Numbered from the stretch's first letter, positions 1 to 8,847 are shown. The stretch is 64,000 nucleotides of DNA from Chitinophaga sp. YR573 (GCF_900110995.1 NZ_FOJF01000003.1:744001-808000); one strand, 5' to 3'. Numbers and translations: made by a program. The notes: generated by a model from the letters alone, not told the origin.

Positions 1-60
1 CTGTGGATTATCCTGCTGGATGCTATTGCGGTACAGATCACTAACATGATAGTATATTAA
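1..60 (+). CDS. C-terminal end of a probable MlaE-type permease (partial)
   Basis: The first bases read as an open frame of 19 residues (LWIILLDAIAVQITNMIVY) ending in TAA at 58-60, hydrophobic enough to be the last part of a membrane helix. Two bases later an Mla-type ATPase begins, followed by an MCE protein. In Mla-like lipid transporters the gene before the ATPase usually encodes the MlaE permease, so this is most likely its tail. The identification rests on context and hydrophobicity only; the rest lies outside the window. Confidence 0.55.
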   Translation: MWIILLDAIAVQITNMIVY

Positions 61-62
61 TT

Positions 63-839
63 ATGAACGATACAAAAACACAGGAACAGGAAGTGGCTGT
101 GCAGGACACAGATTATGTGGTGGTGCGTATACAACATCTGAAGAAATCCTTTGGTGATAATGAGGTATTGAAAGATATCAACCTGGAATTACATAAAGGG
201 GAAAACATTGTGGTACTGGGACGTTCCGGTCAGGGTAAATCCGTTACCATCCAATGTATTGCCGGATTGATGTTACAGGATGAAGGCGGTCTGGAAGTAT
301 TGGGTAAGGAAGTGAAAGAAATGACGCGGGATGAATTAAGGGCCATGAGAATCAAAGTAGGATTTCTTTTCCAGAGTGGTGCCCTTTATGATTCAATGAC
401 TGTCAAAGAAAATCTTTCTTTCCCTTTAACGAGAGTATTAAAATTAAATGATAAACAGGAGATAGAAAAACGGATACATGAATCATTGGAAAGTGTAGGG
501 CTGGAAGATGCTATTGATAAATACCCTTCGGATCTTTCCGGTGGGATGCGTAAAAGGGTAGGACTAGCCAGAACATTGATCCTTCGTCCGGAAATTATGT
601 TGTATGATGAACCCACTACAGGGCTTGATCCTATTACATCCAGAGAAATAAGTGAACTGATTGTAGCGCTTCAGGAAAAATATGATACTTCATCTATTAT
701 CATTACCCATGATATGCTCTGTGCAAGAATTACTGCAGATAGAATAGTTGTGATGAATGAAGGTAAATATATAGCAACAGGCACTTACGATGAACTGGTT
801 AAATCACCAGATGAACTTGTACATAATTTTTTTAAATAA
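63..839 (+). CDS. ABC transporter ATP-binding protein, MlaF-like
   Basis: This 258-residue cytoplasmic ATPase would power lipid movement between inner and outer membrane with an MlaE permease and the MCE protein encoded next. Visible motifs are Walker A GRSGQGKS (about 53-60), a Q-loop in FLFQSG (101-106), signature LSGGM (158-162), Walker B IMLYDEP (178-184) and the H-loop His near 216. The LSGGM-(R/K)-KR form and a V after Walker A are typical of the Mla/Ttg2A group. It starts two bases after the permease stop and ends seven bases before the MCE start, so the three genes form one operon. The exact lipid cargo is not shown. Confidence 0.9.
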   Translation: MNDTKTQEQEVAVQDTDYVVVRIQHLKKSFGDNEVLKDINLELHKGENIVVLGRSGQGKSVTIQCIAGLMLQDEGGLEVLGKEVKEMTRDELRAMRIKVGFLFQSGALYDSMTVKENLSFPLTRVLKLNDKQEIEKRIHESLESVGLEDAIDKYPSDLSGGMRKRVGLARTLILRPEIMLYDEPTTGLDPITSREISELIVALQEKYDTSSIIITHDMLCARITADRIVVMNEGKYIATGTYDELVKSPDELVHNFFK

Positions 840-846
840 ACCGGGT

Positions 847-1656
847 ATGCAGAATAAAACTTCACAAAAAATAAAAGTCGGCATTTTTACTACTGCTACG
901 ATCTTACTGTTACTGACAGGCATTTTTTTAATCGGCCGGAATAAGAGTATGTTCCGCAGCACTATCATATTATACGGCACATTTAAAAACGTTGGAGGAT
1001 TGCTGGAAGGGAATAATATCCGTTTTGTAGGTATTAACGTTGGTACTGTGGAAAGCATTGATATTTTATCCGATTCTACTGCCCGTGTAGGATTACGGGT
1101 ACAGAAGAAAGTACAGCCTTTTATTAAACAGGGTGCTATTGCGAGTATCAGTTCTGATGGTTTGATGGGGGATAAGCTGGTGGCTATTAGTTCTGGTACA
1201 AATACTACCAAGCCTGTGAATGATGGAGATGCTATTAATACTGTAGAACCTATGCAACTGGATAAGGTAATGGGCCGTATCTCCGGTGTGGCAGAGAACG
1301 CAGAAGTGATTACCGGTCAGCTGGCGGGGATTGTTACACAGGTGAATCAGGGAAAGGGAAGTGTAGGAAGATTGTTGTATAGTGATAGCCTGGCGAAGAG
1401 TCTGGAAGGGACTATTAGTGAAGCGAAGGGAACGATGAGGTCTGCTCATAAAGGGGCGGAAGGGTTTAGTGAGAATATGGAGGCGTTAAAGCATAATTTC
1501 CTGTTACGTGGTTATTTCAGGAAAAAAGAGAAAGCCCGGGTGAAAGCGGAGCAGGAAGAAAAGAACGATGATAAGGCGGATGAGAAACCGAAGCTAAAGC
1601 TAAAGAAGGCAAAGAGTAAAGACTCAACTACTGTGAAGATAGAGAAAGAACAATAG
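847..1656 (+). CDS. MCE/MlaD-family lipid-binding protein
   Basis: This 269-residue protein has one N-terminal membrane anchor (about 9-30) followed by an MCE domain (about 40-115) containing the LLEGNNIRFVGINVGTVESI segment typical of MlaD proteins. MlaD-type proteins form periplasmic rings that shuttle phospholipids between membranes. A helical region follows, and the last 50 residues are strongly Lys/Glu-rich, a low-complexity tail. The ATG at 847 is preferred because the anchor then begins almost at once; an in-frame ATG at 790 would overlap the ATPase gene by 50 bases. A strong terminator follows, so this ends the operon. Confidence 0.88.
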   Translation: MQNKTSQKIKVGIFTTATILLLLTGIFLIGRNKSMFRSTIILYGTFKNVGGLLEGNNIRFVGINVGTVESIDILSDSTARVGLRVQKKVQPFIKQGAIASISSDGLMGDKLVAISSGTNTTKPVNDGDAINTVEPMQLDKVMGRISGVAENAEVITGQLAGIVTQVNQGKGSVGRLLYSDSLAKSLEGTISEAKGTMRSAHKGAEGFSENMEALKHNFLLRGYFRKKEKARVKAEQEEKNDDKADEKPKLKLKKAKSKDSTTVKIEKEQ

Positions 1657-1670
1657 ATTTTTGATAGATC

Positions 1671-1711
1671 ATGAACGCATTTTATCTTAGATAAGTTGCG
1701 TTCATTTTTTT
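1671..1711 (+). terminator. Rho-independent terminator after the mla-like operon
   Basis: ATGAACGCA (1671-1679) pairs with TGCGTTCAT (1697-1705), and the stem is followed by a run of T. It lies 15 bases after the MCE stop and 20 bases before the next start codon. Confidence 0.8.
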
Positions 1712-1731
1712 GTCTATTTTTATCCTCACGT

Positions 1732-2748
1732 ATGAAAACTTTAATCTGCACCACTCCCGGTCAATTTGATTATGGCGAAAGAGAAATGCCAACGGCGGCA
1801 CCTGATCACGCCATTATAAGAATAAAACGCATAGGTATCTGTGGTACAGATCTCCATGCTTTTGAAGGTACCCAGCCCTTTTTTGCCTATCCCCGTATCC
1901 TGGGGCATGAGCTGGCTGGAGAACTGGTCTCTTTTGACAATGCCCCCGGCTTTACTGCCGGTGAGGCCGTTACCTTCATCCCGTATTTCAATTGTGGTAC
2001 CTGTATTGCCTGTCGCAGTGGCAAGCCTAACTGCTGTACTAATATTCGTGTATGTGGGGTGCATATTGATGGGGGCATGGCGGAATACCTGTCTGTGCCT
2101 TCTTATGCACTGGTACACGGACAAGGGTTAAGTATGGATGCACTGGCATTGGTAGAACCATTGGCCATAGGGGCGCATGGCGTTCGCAGGGCAGCAGTGG
2201 AACCCGGAGAATTTGTGCTGGTAATAGGAGCAGGGCCGATCGGTTTGGGCATTATGGAATTTGCCCGTATTGCCGGTGCGAATGTCATTGCGATGGATAT
2301 CAATGAAGGCCGTCTCAACTTCTGTAAGGATAAACTGAAAGTAGCCCATACCATCAATGCAAAAACCGCAGATATAACAGAAGAACTGAAGAGAATCACC
2401 AACAATGATATGCCTACAGTTGTTATAGATGCAACGGGTAGTCAGCAGGCTATTAACAATGGATTTCAGTATATGGCACATGGCGCCAGGTATGTGCTGG
2501 TAGGCTTGCAGAAGGGCGAACTGGTAGTCAGCCACCCGGAATTTCACAAAAGGGAGGCTACCCTGATGAGCAGCAGGAATGCTACCCGCCAGGACTTTGA
2601 ACATGTGATAGCTGCTATGAAAAGCGGACAGGTAGATCCTACCACTTATATCACACACCGGGTGGATTTTGGGCAGGTAAAAGATGAATTCGGGAGCTGG
2701 TTAAATCCTGCCAATGGTGTAATTAAAGCAATGGTTAGTATAGGTTAA
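1732..2748 (+). CDS. Zinc-dependent alcohol/polyol dehydrogenase (MDR family)
   Basis: This 338-residue protein belongs to the medium-chain zinc dehydrogenases (COG1063; sorbitol, threonine and L-gulonate/galactonate dehydrogenase relatives), which oxidise a secondary alcohol with NAD(P). The catalytic zinc motif is Cys37 in GICGTD plus GHE at 58-60; four structural-zinc cysteines lie in CGTCIACRSGKPNCC (88-102); the Rossmann motif is GAGPIG (166-171). Length fits the family. The start at 1732 was chosen because the upstream ATG at 1696 adds residues encoded by the terminator tail. A TATTTTTA box nine bases before the ATG may be its promoter. The substrate cannot be told from sequence alone. 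Confidence 0.85.
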   Translation: MKTLICTTPGQFDYGEREMPTAAPDHAIIRIKRIGICGTDLHAFEGTQPFFAYPRILGHELAGELVSFDNAPGFTAGEAVTFIPYFNCGTCIACRSGKPNCCTNIRVCGVHIDGGMAEYLSVPSYALVHGQGLSMDALALVEPLAIGAHGVRRAAVEPGEFVLVIGAGPIGLGIMEFARIAGANVIAMDINEGRLNFCKDKLKVAHTINAKTADITEELKRITNNDMPTVVIDATGSQQAINNGFQYMAHGARYVLVGLQKGELVVSHPEFHKREATLMSSRNATRQDFEHVIAAMKSGQVDPTTYITHRVDFGQVKDEFGSWLNPANGVIKAMVSIG

Positions 2749-2773
2749 AAAGAACTTTTATTATATTTATCTG

Positions 2774-3316
2774 ATGGAAGAATTAACAGCAGGCAAAGGT
2801 TCCCGGGTACAACATGCCCGGTATGGCCCGGGGGTGATCATTGGGGTTAAGTACGCGCAGTTTGTGGTGACATTTATGGATCAGGGTATTATAGAAGTAG
2901 ATAAAACAGATCCTTTATTTGAGATATTACATGCAGAGAATAAAACGATAGAAGTGGAAACGGTATCAGCTGTAGAAACTTCTTTACTCAAGATATTACG
3001 GTTATGGGGAGATGCTTCTGAAATCGTACCATTGGGTGATCGCTGGGAGGGGGGCACTATGCTGCTGCAGCCTAAAGATCCTTCCCTGAAACCCAAAGAA
3101 ATACCCGTAGAAGCATTTTTTCATAAGATAGTAATGGTACGCGACCGTCTCCGGGTACTGGAACAGCAGATAAACAGTCACAAACTGCTGAGTGATGAAG
3201 ATAAAGTGAACCTGCAGCAATACATTACCCGGGTTTATGGATCATTGACTACATTCAATGTACTGTTTAAGCAGAAAGAACATTGGTTTGTAGGAGGAAA
3301 AGGCAGCGAAGACTAA
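2774..3316 (+). CDS. Conserved hypothetical protein with an SH3-like N-terminal segment
   Basis: This protein of 180 residues is not one I can name. The start (GKGSRVQHARYGPGVIIGV, about 7-25) resembles the small beta-barrel GxxVxHxxFGxGxV segment found in CarD-like and UvrD C-terminal domains, which bind proteins or nucleic acids. The rest is mixed alpha/beta with a helical, charged region at about 120-165. There is no signal peptide or membrane segment, so it is probably cytoplasmic. A TATATTTA promoter-like box ends four bases before the ATG. Confidence 0.6.
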   Translation: MEELTAGKGSRVQHARYGPGVIIGVKYAQFVVTFMDQGIIEVDKTDPLFEILHAENKTIEVETVSAVETSLLKILRLWGDASEIVPLGDRWEGGTMLLQPKDPSLKPKEIPVEAFFHKIVMVRDRLRVLEQQINSHKLLSDEDKVNLQQYITRVYGSLTTFNVLFKQKEHWFVGGKGSED

Positions 3317-3327
3317 CGGCACGGCCC

Positions 3328-3335
3328 TAAATTTG
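3328..3335 (+). promoter_or_regulatory. Bacteroidota -7 element (TAAATTTG)
   Basis: TAAATTTG matches the TAnnTTTG consensus exactly and lies 40 bases upstream of the next start codon. No clear -33 TTG was seen at the usual distance. Confidence 0.45.
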
Positions 3336-3375
3336 TTGTATAGCATAACATTGTTCCATTTAAATACGATGCCAT

Positions 3376-3639
3376 ATGAAAGATTTCACATTGGATTTTG
3401 ACCTGAAAGGTAGCAACTATGTAGTAGTAGTGCAATCGCTCGAATCGAGGGGCATAGAGCATTACAAGGCTGTACTGGACGAAGAACATTCCATCGATTA
3501 TTTAGTACAGAGTACCGGTATTCTGCAACCAAATCCCGATTATGCTGCCGATCCACAGTTGGTAAGCGCTATTGCTACCCGTATCCTGGAAGTGGTACAT
3601 GAGGACGATCGTGGAAAAGATGCCACATCCACACTATAG
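3376..3639 (+). CDS. Small conserved-type hypothetical protein
   Basis: This 87-residue protein is acidic and soluble, with no signal peptide, membrane helix or motif I recognise. The segment from about 4 to 50 looks like alternating beta strands. It has its own candidate promoter (3328-3335), and its last six bases overlap the 3' end of the convergent histidine kinase gene. Coding status is supported by the length of the frame and by plausible composition only. Confidence 0.55.
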   Translation: MKDFTLDFDLKGSNYVVVVQSLESRGIEHYKAVLDEEHSIDYLVQSTGILQPNPDYAADPQLVSAIATRILEVVHEDDRGKDATSTL

Positions 3640-4968
3640 TACTGAGTAGGGCAAATCTATATTAAACGTAGTCCCCTTGTTTACCTTAGAGCTTACGTAG
3701 ATATTTCCTCCATGCTGTTGCACCAGCTGTCTGCAGATATGCAGTCCCAGCCCGGTAGAGCGTTCATGATTCAATCCTTCTCTTCCTGAAGACGTAAAAC
3801 GGTCAAAGAGCGCAGGCAATAGTTCGTTGGGTATACCAATTCCCGTATCCGCAACAGAGATCCGGACACCGCCTCTGTGTGGACGCATGCCCAGCGTAAT
3901 AGCACCATCTTCCGGTGTGAATTTAACAGCATTATGCAAGAGGTTTTCTACCACACGCTGCATTTTACCGGTATGAATATGAGCCTTGATTTCTCTGGGA
4001 TGAAGTTCCAGCAGTACTCTCCTGTTGTTTTTTGATTGCTGTTCCCAGTTATCACGTACGTTTTCTATCCACTGGTTCAGAGAAATGTAGTTGGTCTGTA
4101 ATTTAGTGCCGTCACTTTTCTGAGCAGCCAGTAATAACTCTTCAATGATCTGGTCAGACGTTTTACAGGCGTCCATGATCCATTCCATATATTTATTTTC
4201 CTGCTCTGGTGTATAGGGATATTCCTGCATCAGGTGTACGACAGAACGAATCCCGGAGATAGGGTTGCGGAGATCGTGTGCTACGATGGCCAGGATTTCC
4301 GTTTTCAACCGGTTAGCCTGTGCTATCTCCTCATTCTTTCTCTCAATGGTTTTTATCTTAATAAAATAATTAACATGGTAGGAGTATAACAGGCGGGAGG
4401 TAACAAAAAAGCAGAGCATGATTTCCCAGAATACAATATGATTCATCACTCTTGTTACCGGATCTACCTGGAAAAGATGAATGAACAGGCTAAAGATGAT
4501 GCCCGAAATACCTATCAGCAGTAATAATTCCCATATCAGGAATACAAATACTATTGCTACACACACCACACCTATCAGCAGCATGGTCATGGTGTTTTTA
4601 GGGTTATGCTGTGCCGTAAAAGTAACAGACATAGAGGTGCCAATAAACACTAATGAATATAAAAGACTCAGGAAGTGATATTGATTTTGTTTGTTAACCG
4701 GAAGGTATCTTCTGACCATGAATATAGTACCTGCTACAAGCGTGGAGCCAGTGATCATGCACAGATTTGTAACGCTTAATTCATGAAACTGCTGAGGGGG
4801 AAGAGCATGCGTCTGAGGCAGGAGATTTGCTATAATTCGTACTACAAATGCGGCAATAGCCGTTATGAAAGAAACCAGCCCTGCAATTTTAAGGTTCTGT
4901 TTTCTAATTATATAGTAAAATTCCTCCCTGAATGTTTTGTCAACAGGAGTGAACAAGTATAATTTCAT
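3634..4968 (-). CDS. Membrane sensor histidine kinase
   Basis: This protein has 444 residues, with about six hydrophobic segments between 28 and 195 and almost no extracellular domain, so the membrane part is likely the sensor. A HisKA domain follows with phospho-acceptor His231 in AHDLRNP, then a HATPase domain with N box (ENLLHNAVKF), G1 (DTGIGI) and G2 (GLGLH). It should autophosphorylate and pass phosphate to a response regulator, but no regulator gene is adjacent, so it is an orphan kinase here. The signal is unknown. Confidence 0.88.
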   Translation of the reverse strand: MKLYLFTPVDKTFREEFYYIIRKQNLKIAGLVSFITAIAAFVVRIIANLLPQTHALPPQQFHELSVTNLCMITGSTLVAGTIFMVRRYLPVNKQNQYHFLSLLYSLVFIGTSMSVTFTAQHNPKNTMTMLLIGVVCVAIVFVFLIWELLLLIGISGIIFSLFIHLFQVDPVTRVMNHIVFWEIMLCFFVTSRLLYSYHVNYFIKIKTIERKNEEIAQANRLKTEILAIVAHDLRNPISGIRSVVHLMQEYPYTPEQENKYMEWIMDACKTSDQIIEELLLAAQKSDGTKLQTNYISLNQWIENVRDNWEQQSKNNRRVLLELHPREIKAHIHTGKMQRVVENLLHNAVKFTPEDGAITLGMRPHRGGVRISVADTGIGIPNELLPALFDRFTSSGREGLNHERSTGLGLHICRQLVQQHGGNIYVSSKVNKGTTFNIDLPYSVL

Positions 4969-5185
4969 GTGTGTCTAAGGCTAGGTGGATTAGTCCGCAA
5001 TTGCTATTTATCAGCAAGTTAATTATATTTTAATGTCTGTATAAATATTATTGTTCGTAAATTGTCGCGTCGGATTACCTCCGGCTGTTTTTATCCCCTC
5101 ATACCCCATGAATAACTTTAGAGTGTTTAGAGTTGGTACTATTTGAAAAACTGGCTTCTATGTAAAGCCGCAGCTTTTAACCATA

Positions 5186-5449
5186 ATGCAACAAAACACG
5201 ACGCCTTTAGAGCATCCGGCAGATATTGCCCGCTATCTTACCAATATTTTGGGTAAGAACAAGGTAAAGGAAATTAAATTCGGTTACAGGCTTGATAAGG
5301 ACGAACCGGCCGTAAAGTTTAAGATCATATTACGTTTTCCGTATAACCTCTTTGGCCGTAAAAGGATGGAAGAACAAATAGATGCGGAAATAGCACGTGC
5401 TCCTCTGTCAGACCAACTGACTACAAAACTGCTCTTTCAGATAGAATAA
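5186..5449 (+). CDS. Hypothetical protein, 87 residues
   Basis: This small soluble protein is of unknown function. It is basic in the middle (FGRKRMEEQ) and ends in a short hydrophobic strand. It is 32 bases upstream of the acyl-CoA dehydrogenase gene and on the same strand, so the two may be co-transcribed. No motif was recognised. Confidence 0.5.
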   Translation: MQQNTTPLEHPADIARYLTNILGKNKVKEIKFGYRLDKDEPAVKFKIILRFPYNLFGRKRMEEQIDAEIARAPLSDQLTTKLLFQIE

Positions 5450-5481
5450 ATAGCTATATTTATGTAACTAAAGATCAGGTT

Positions 5482-6844
5482 ATGGCCGTTAAATTATCTA
5501 CCATCAGACAGGCTTTCCATTTGCTCAGGAACATCGATTTTGACCAGTTGGGCCGTTTATCATCAAAAATTGATCTGCCTCAGGTAATGGCTACCGTTGG
5601 CAAAATGAATGACCAGCAACTGTCTGGTTTAATGAAAATGCTGCAAAGCAGCGGGGGACATAAAAAGGAAGTACCGCCTGTGAATGGCGACTTTTATGAC
5701 CTGGGAGGGATGCTTTCCCCGGAAGACAGGGAATTGCAGTTACAGGTGCGTGCATTCATGGAAAATGAGGTGCAGCCCATTGTAAATGAGTATTGGCTGA
5801 AAGCCGAATTTCCTTTTGAAATCATTCCCAAACTGGCCGCACTGAATATCTGCGGTGTTACTTATGAAGGATATGGTTGTCCTAACAGGTCTTTCCTGAT
5901 GGAAGGGATACTGGCGATGGAAATGGGCCGGATCGACTGCTCCATCTCTACCTTTTTTGGGGTACAGAGCGGGCTGGCCATGGGGTCTATTTACATGCTG
6001 GGGTCCGAAGCTCAGAAACAGGAATGGTTACCTTCCATGCAGAAGCTGGAAAAGATCGGATCTTTTGGTTTAACAGAACCTGAAGTAGGATCTGCCGCTG
6101 CCGGGGGATTAACGACAACAGCCAAACGTTCCGGAGATACCTGGATATTGAACGGACAAAAGAAATGGATAGGTAATGCCACTTTCGCAGATGTACTGGT
6201 GATATGGGCAAGGGATGTGGATGATAACCAGGTAAAGGGATTCCTGCTGCGTAAAGAACACTCCCGGATTCAGTGTAGAGAAGATGCATGATAAAATGGC
6301 CCTGCGTATCGTACAGAATGGGTTAATTACTTTGAAGGATTGTGTAGTGGAAGAGAAAGACCGCCTGGAACATGCCAATTCATTCAAGGATACTGCTAAG
6401 GTGCTGCGTATGACCCGTGCAGGTGTGGCATGGCTGGCAGTAGGTTGTGCAAGAGGAGCGTATGAGAATGCTTTGCAATACACGACTAAACGTAAACAGT
6501 TTGGAAAGCCTATTGCTTCTTTTCAGCTGATCCAGAATCACCTGGTAGAAATGTTGTCTAATCTTACTGCCATGCAAACCATGGTATACCGTCTTTCTGA
6601 ATTACAGGACCTGGGTCAGTTGCAGGATGAACATGCCTCTATCGCCAAAGTTTTCTGTTCATTGAGAACACGGGATGTGGTAAGCCGTGCACGTGAAGTG
6701 ATGGGAGGGAACGGTATTCTGCTGGAATATAATGTAGCACGCTTTGTAGCCGATGCGGAAGCTATTTATTCTTATGAAGGGACTAAGGAGATTAATTCAC
6801 TGATAGTAGGAAGAGCTATTACAGGCTTCAGCGCATTCGTATAA
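5482..6844 (+). pseudogene. Glutaryl-CoA-dehydrogenase-like acyl-CoA dehydrogenase, split by a frameshift
   Basis: Two overlapping frames, 5482-6291 and 6284-6844, together encode one acyl-CoA dehydrogenase. The first ends after GFLLRKEHSRIQCREDA; one base too many at about 6252-6262 causes the shift, and removing it restores a family-like run through PGFSVEKMHDK and on to the stop, giving 453 residues. FAD-binding motifs FGLTEPEVGS and WIGNATFADV lie in the first half. The C-terminal YEGTKEINSLIVGRAITG holds the expected catalytic Glu (about 432) and resembles glutaryl-CoA dehydrogenase, which makes crotonyl-CoA in lysine/tryptophan breakdown. The N-terminus is about 70 residues longer than the core. 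It is either a real pseudogene or a sequencing error. Confidence 0.85.
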
Positions 6845-6861
6845 AAATTGACTTTCAATCT

Positions 6862-7019
6862 GGCTCCGTCAGGAGCCCCGTGTTTGTAGATATATATTAT
6901 TCAACAAAATCAGACTCCGTTAGGAGTCCCCTGTTACATCTGTAAATAGGGGACTCCTAACGGAGTCATTATATGGAAGATATTTATTTGCTACAAACAC
7001 GGAACTCCTAACGGAGTTC
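6862..7019. repeat. 158-bp nested inverted-repeat element, copy A (REP/BIME-like)
   Basis: Four short hairpins share the core CTCC-GTYA-GGAG or its complement: outer left at 6862-6877, inner left at 6913-6928, inner right at 6952-6967, outer right at 7003-7018. The inner pair forms a perfect 20-bp inverted repeat (6913-6932 with 6948-6967), extended by TTACA/TGTAA in the loop. The outer arms share CGTGTTTGTAG and its complement. A T-run follows at 7020-7026. It fills the gap between two convergent genes. An equally long relative lies at 15699-15856. No REP-associated transposase is in the window. Confidence 0.88.
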
Positions 7020-7024
7020 TTTTT

Positions 7025-7417
7025 TTATACTGATTTAGCAAATAAAGGCTTCAGTGTAAACCATGCCAGAGCAGGGAAAAAGTGCATTGGGATCGTTAAG
7101 CCTGGAAATAATTCCGGAGCTTCGATCGTCATTGGCAGTTTTGCTGCAAAAGGCCCGAGAATTGTAACAAAGGAAAGGATGGTAAAGATCAGGTTGAAAA
7201 CCGGTTCTGTATTGCCTTTCAATACTTTGCTCAATAAAAAGTAACCCACTGCAGCTATTAAAGTACCCGCAACAGAGCTGCCCAGTATCTTAGCGATTGT
7301 AACAGTCTCAGTGAATCCTTCTCCCAGTGAGGCCGCATATACTTTCTGGTATATGATGGAGGCGATGCCTGCGAGTAAACCGGATATTACACCCAGTAAT
7401 AATAATTTCTTCAGCAT
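7025..7417 (-). CDS. Small integral membrane protein, function unknown
   Basis: This 130-residue protein has four predicted membrane helices (about 5-27, 42-65, 74-92, 105-125) and little else. I cannot assign a family with confidence; it looks like the four-helix DUF6069-type membrane proteins found in many bacteria. It lies 26 bases downstream of two yceI genes on the same strand and may share their transcript. Its stop codon abuts the T-run of the neighbouring repeat element, which could serve as terminator. Confidence 0.65.
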   Translation of the reverse strand: MLKKLLLLGVISGLLAGIASIIYQKVYAASLGEGFTETVTIAKILGSSVAGTLIAAVGYFLLSKVLKGNTEPVFNLIFTILSFVTILGPFAAKLPMTIEAPELFPGLTIPMHFFPALAWFTLKPLFAKSV

Positions 7418-7443
7418 GTAGTTGCAGATTTAAAAATGATCAC

Positions 7444-7977
7444 TTACTTGGTAACGGGTACGGCTACTTCTACTTTAATGATATCAGAAACGTCACCGCC
7501 TGGTTTTCCGATATGGAAGTCGTTACGGTTTACGTTAAAGGTACCATTGAAGGTAGCAGTATTACCTGTACGCTTGAATGTAAAGGGAATAGTGAATTCC
7601 TTCTTCACACCATGTATTTCAAGATCGCCTGTTACCTGGTATGCGGTACCGGCTTTCACGATTTTCTTTGATACATAATGAATAACAGGATATTTGGCGG
7701 CATCGAACCACTCATCGCTTTTAGCGTGTTTGTTCTGAAGACCGTTACCTGTATTAATAGAAGCAACATCTACGGTCACATCGAAATTCGATACGGCCAG
7801 GTTCTGCTCATCAAATGCTATACTGCCTTTAAATGTTTTGAATATACCACCTGCTTCATTGCTGGAAAAGCTGATATTATATTTATCAGTTATTTTCCAT
7901 ACCGGTGATACTACTGTAAAGGCAAACACTGCTGCTATAAGCAGCAGTGTTACTGAAAATATTATTAGTTTCTTCAT
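7444..7977 (-). CDS. YceI-family lipid-binding protein, copy 2
   Basis: This 177-residue protein has a hydrophobic N-terminus (about 4-24) that may stay as a membrane anchor or be cleaved. The YceI lipocalin-like barrel fills the rest: the substrate-binding family segment KHAKSDEWFDAAKYPVIHY (about 78-96) and ITGDLEIHGVKKEFTIP are typical. YceI proteins bind isoprenoid lipids in the periplasm. It follows another yceI gene by only eleven bases, so the two probably arose by tandem duplication and are made together. Confidence 0.85.
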   Translation of the reverse strand: MKKLIIFSVTLLLIAAVFAFTVVSPVWKITDKYNISFSSNEAGGIFKTFKGSIAFDEQNLAVSNFDVTVDVASINTGNGLQNKHAKSDEWFDAAKYPVIHYVSKKIVKAGTAYQVTGDLEIHGVKKEFTIPFTFKRTGNTATFNGTFNVNRNDFHIGKPGGDVSDIIKVEVAVPVTK

Positions 7978-7988
7978 TATTGTTAAAC

Positions 7989-8558
7989 TTATTCTTTAAC
8001 AAATTCTGCATTGCCCAGGATCTTCACATCATCGCCCAGCATTGCAACTGGCATTGAAGCGCCGATACCGAAATCAGTACGTTTGATAGTACCGCTGAAT
8101 TTGAAACCTGCAGATACTTTCTTGTTCATTGGGTTGGTAGCAGTACCGTTGAAAACTGCATCCAGGGTAACGGATTTAGTTACACCGTGAAGGGTCAGAT
8201 CGCCGGTCAGTTTGTAGTTCTTACCGCTAACTTTCTTGAAAGAGGTGCTTTTGAAAGACAGTGTACCGAATTTCTCTGCGTCGAAGAAATCAGCGCTTTT
8301 CAGGTGTTTGTCGCGCATTTCGTTATCGGTAGAAAGGCTGTTTACATCAGCAGATACTTCAATTGTAGCATCAGACAGATCTTCTTTAGAAGAAGTGATC
8401 TTTGCATCAAAGGTTCTGAAGGCGCCTTCGCTTTCAGAGATACCCATGTGGGTTACTGAGTAAGACAGTCTTGAGTGCGCTTTGTCAACATTCCAGGTTT
8501 GAGCGAATGTAGTTGCGGACAGGGCCAATAAAGATGCAACGATGGTAAGTTTTTTCAT
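7989..8558 (-). CDS. YceI-family lipid-binding protein, copy 1
   Basis: This protein of 189 residues has a clear signal peptide (MKKLTIVASLLALSATTFAQ) with probable cleavage after Ala19. The YceI signature is present: MRDKHLKSADFFDAEKF (about 81-97) and LTGDLTLHGVTKSV (about 116-129). The expected location is the periplasm, where it would carry polyisoprenoid or related lipids. It is the first gene of a run of three and is divergent from an HxlR-type regulator, across a gap rich in palindromes that may control both directions. Confidence 0.9.
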   Translation of the reverse strand: MKKLTIVASLLALSATTFAQTWNVDKAHSRLSYSVTHMGISESEGAFRTFDAKITSSKEDLSDATIEVSADVNSLSTDNEMRDKHLKSADFFDAEKFGTLSFKSTSFKKVSGKNYKLTGDLTLHGVTKSVTLDAVFNGTATNPMNKKVSAGFKFSGTIKRTDFGIGASMPVAMLGDDVKILGNAEFVKE

Positions 8559-8722
8559 GTGTTTTTAAGATTGAAAATTTAAGATTGAAGTTATTGTATT
8601 TGTAAAATTATACTTTTTTTTTGATGATTGATGTTTCAACATATATTTCCTTAAAATATACCTACAGGAGCGGTTCTTGCTATAATCATTTAATCACTGT
8701 TTTAAATATTTGTTATAAATTT

Positions 8723-8738
8723 ACACTCTTAAGAGTGT
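8723..8738. promoter_or_regulatory. Perfect 16-bp palindrome, operator candidate
   Basis: ACACTCTTAAGAGTGT is identical to its reverse complement. It lies in the divergent gap between yceI and the HxlR-type regulator gene and is a natural candidate for the binding site of that winged-helix dimer. A related half-site, GAGTGTAAC, recurs at about 8770-8778. Confidence 0.5.
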
Positions 8739-8739
8739 T

Positions 8740-8756
8740 ACTCTCTTTTGGAGAGT
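8740..8756. promoter_or_regulatory. Second inverted repeat next to the palindrome
   Basis: ACTCTC (8740-8745) and GAGAGT (8751-8756) are separated by five bases, starting one base after the 16-bp palindrome. The sequence is close to the first site (ACTCT/AGAGT core), so the pair may be two binding sites of one regulator. Confidence 0.4.
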
Positions 8757-8821
8757 CAAAGGTAAATGGAGTGTAACTTCTAAACAAGAAGGCACCTCTG
8801 AGAGCCTTACTTACTTTTTAG

Positions 8822-8847
8822 TAACAATCGTGAAAATCAAATTGTTA
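8822..8847. promoter_or_regulatory. Inverted repeat at the HxlR start codon
   Basis: TAACAAT (8822-8828) and ATTGTTA (8841-8847) form a 7-bp inverted repeat whose right half runs into the ATG. It could be an autoregulatory site or an RNA hairpin covering the translation start. Confidence 0.35.

Noticed and set aside
386..616. Minus-strand open frame inside the ATPase gene
   Set aside because: It is fully within a gene with all ABC motifs and has no family-like features; a shadow frame.
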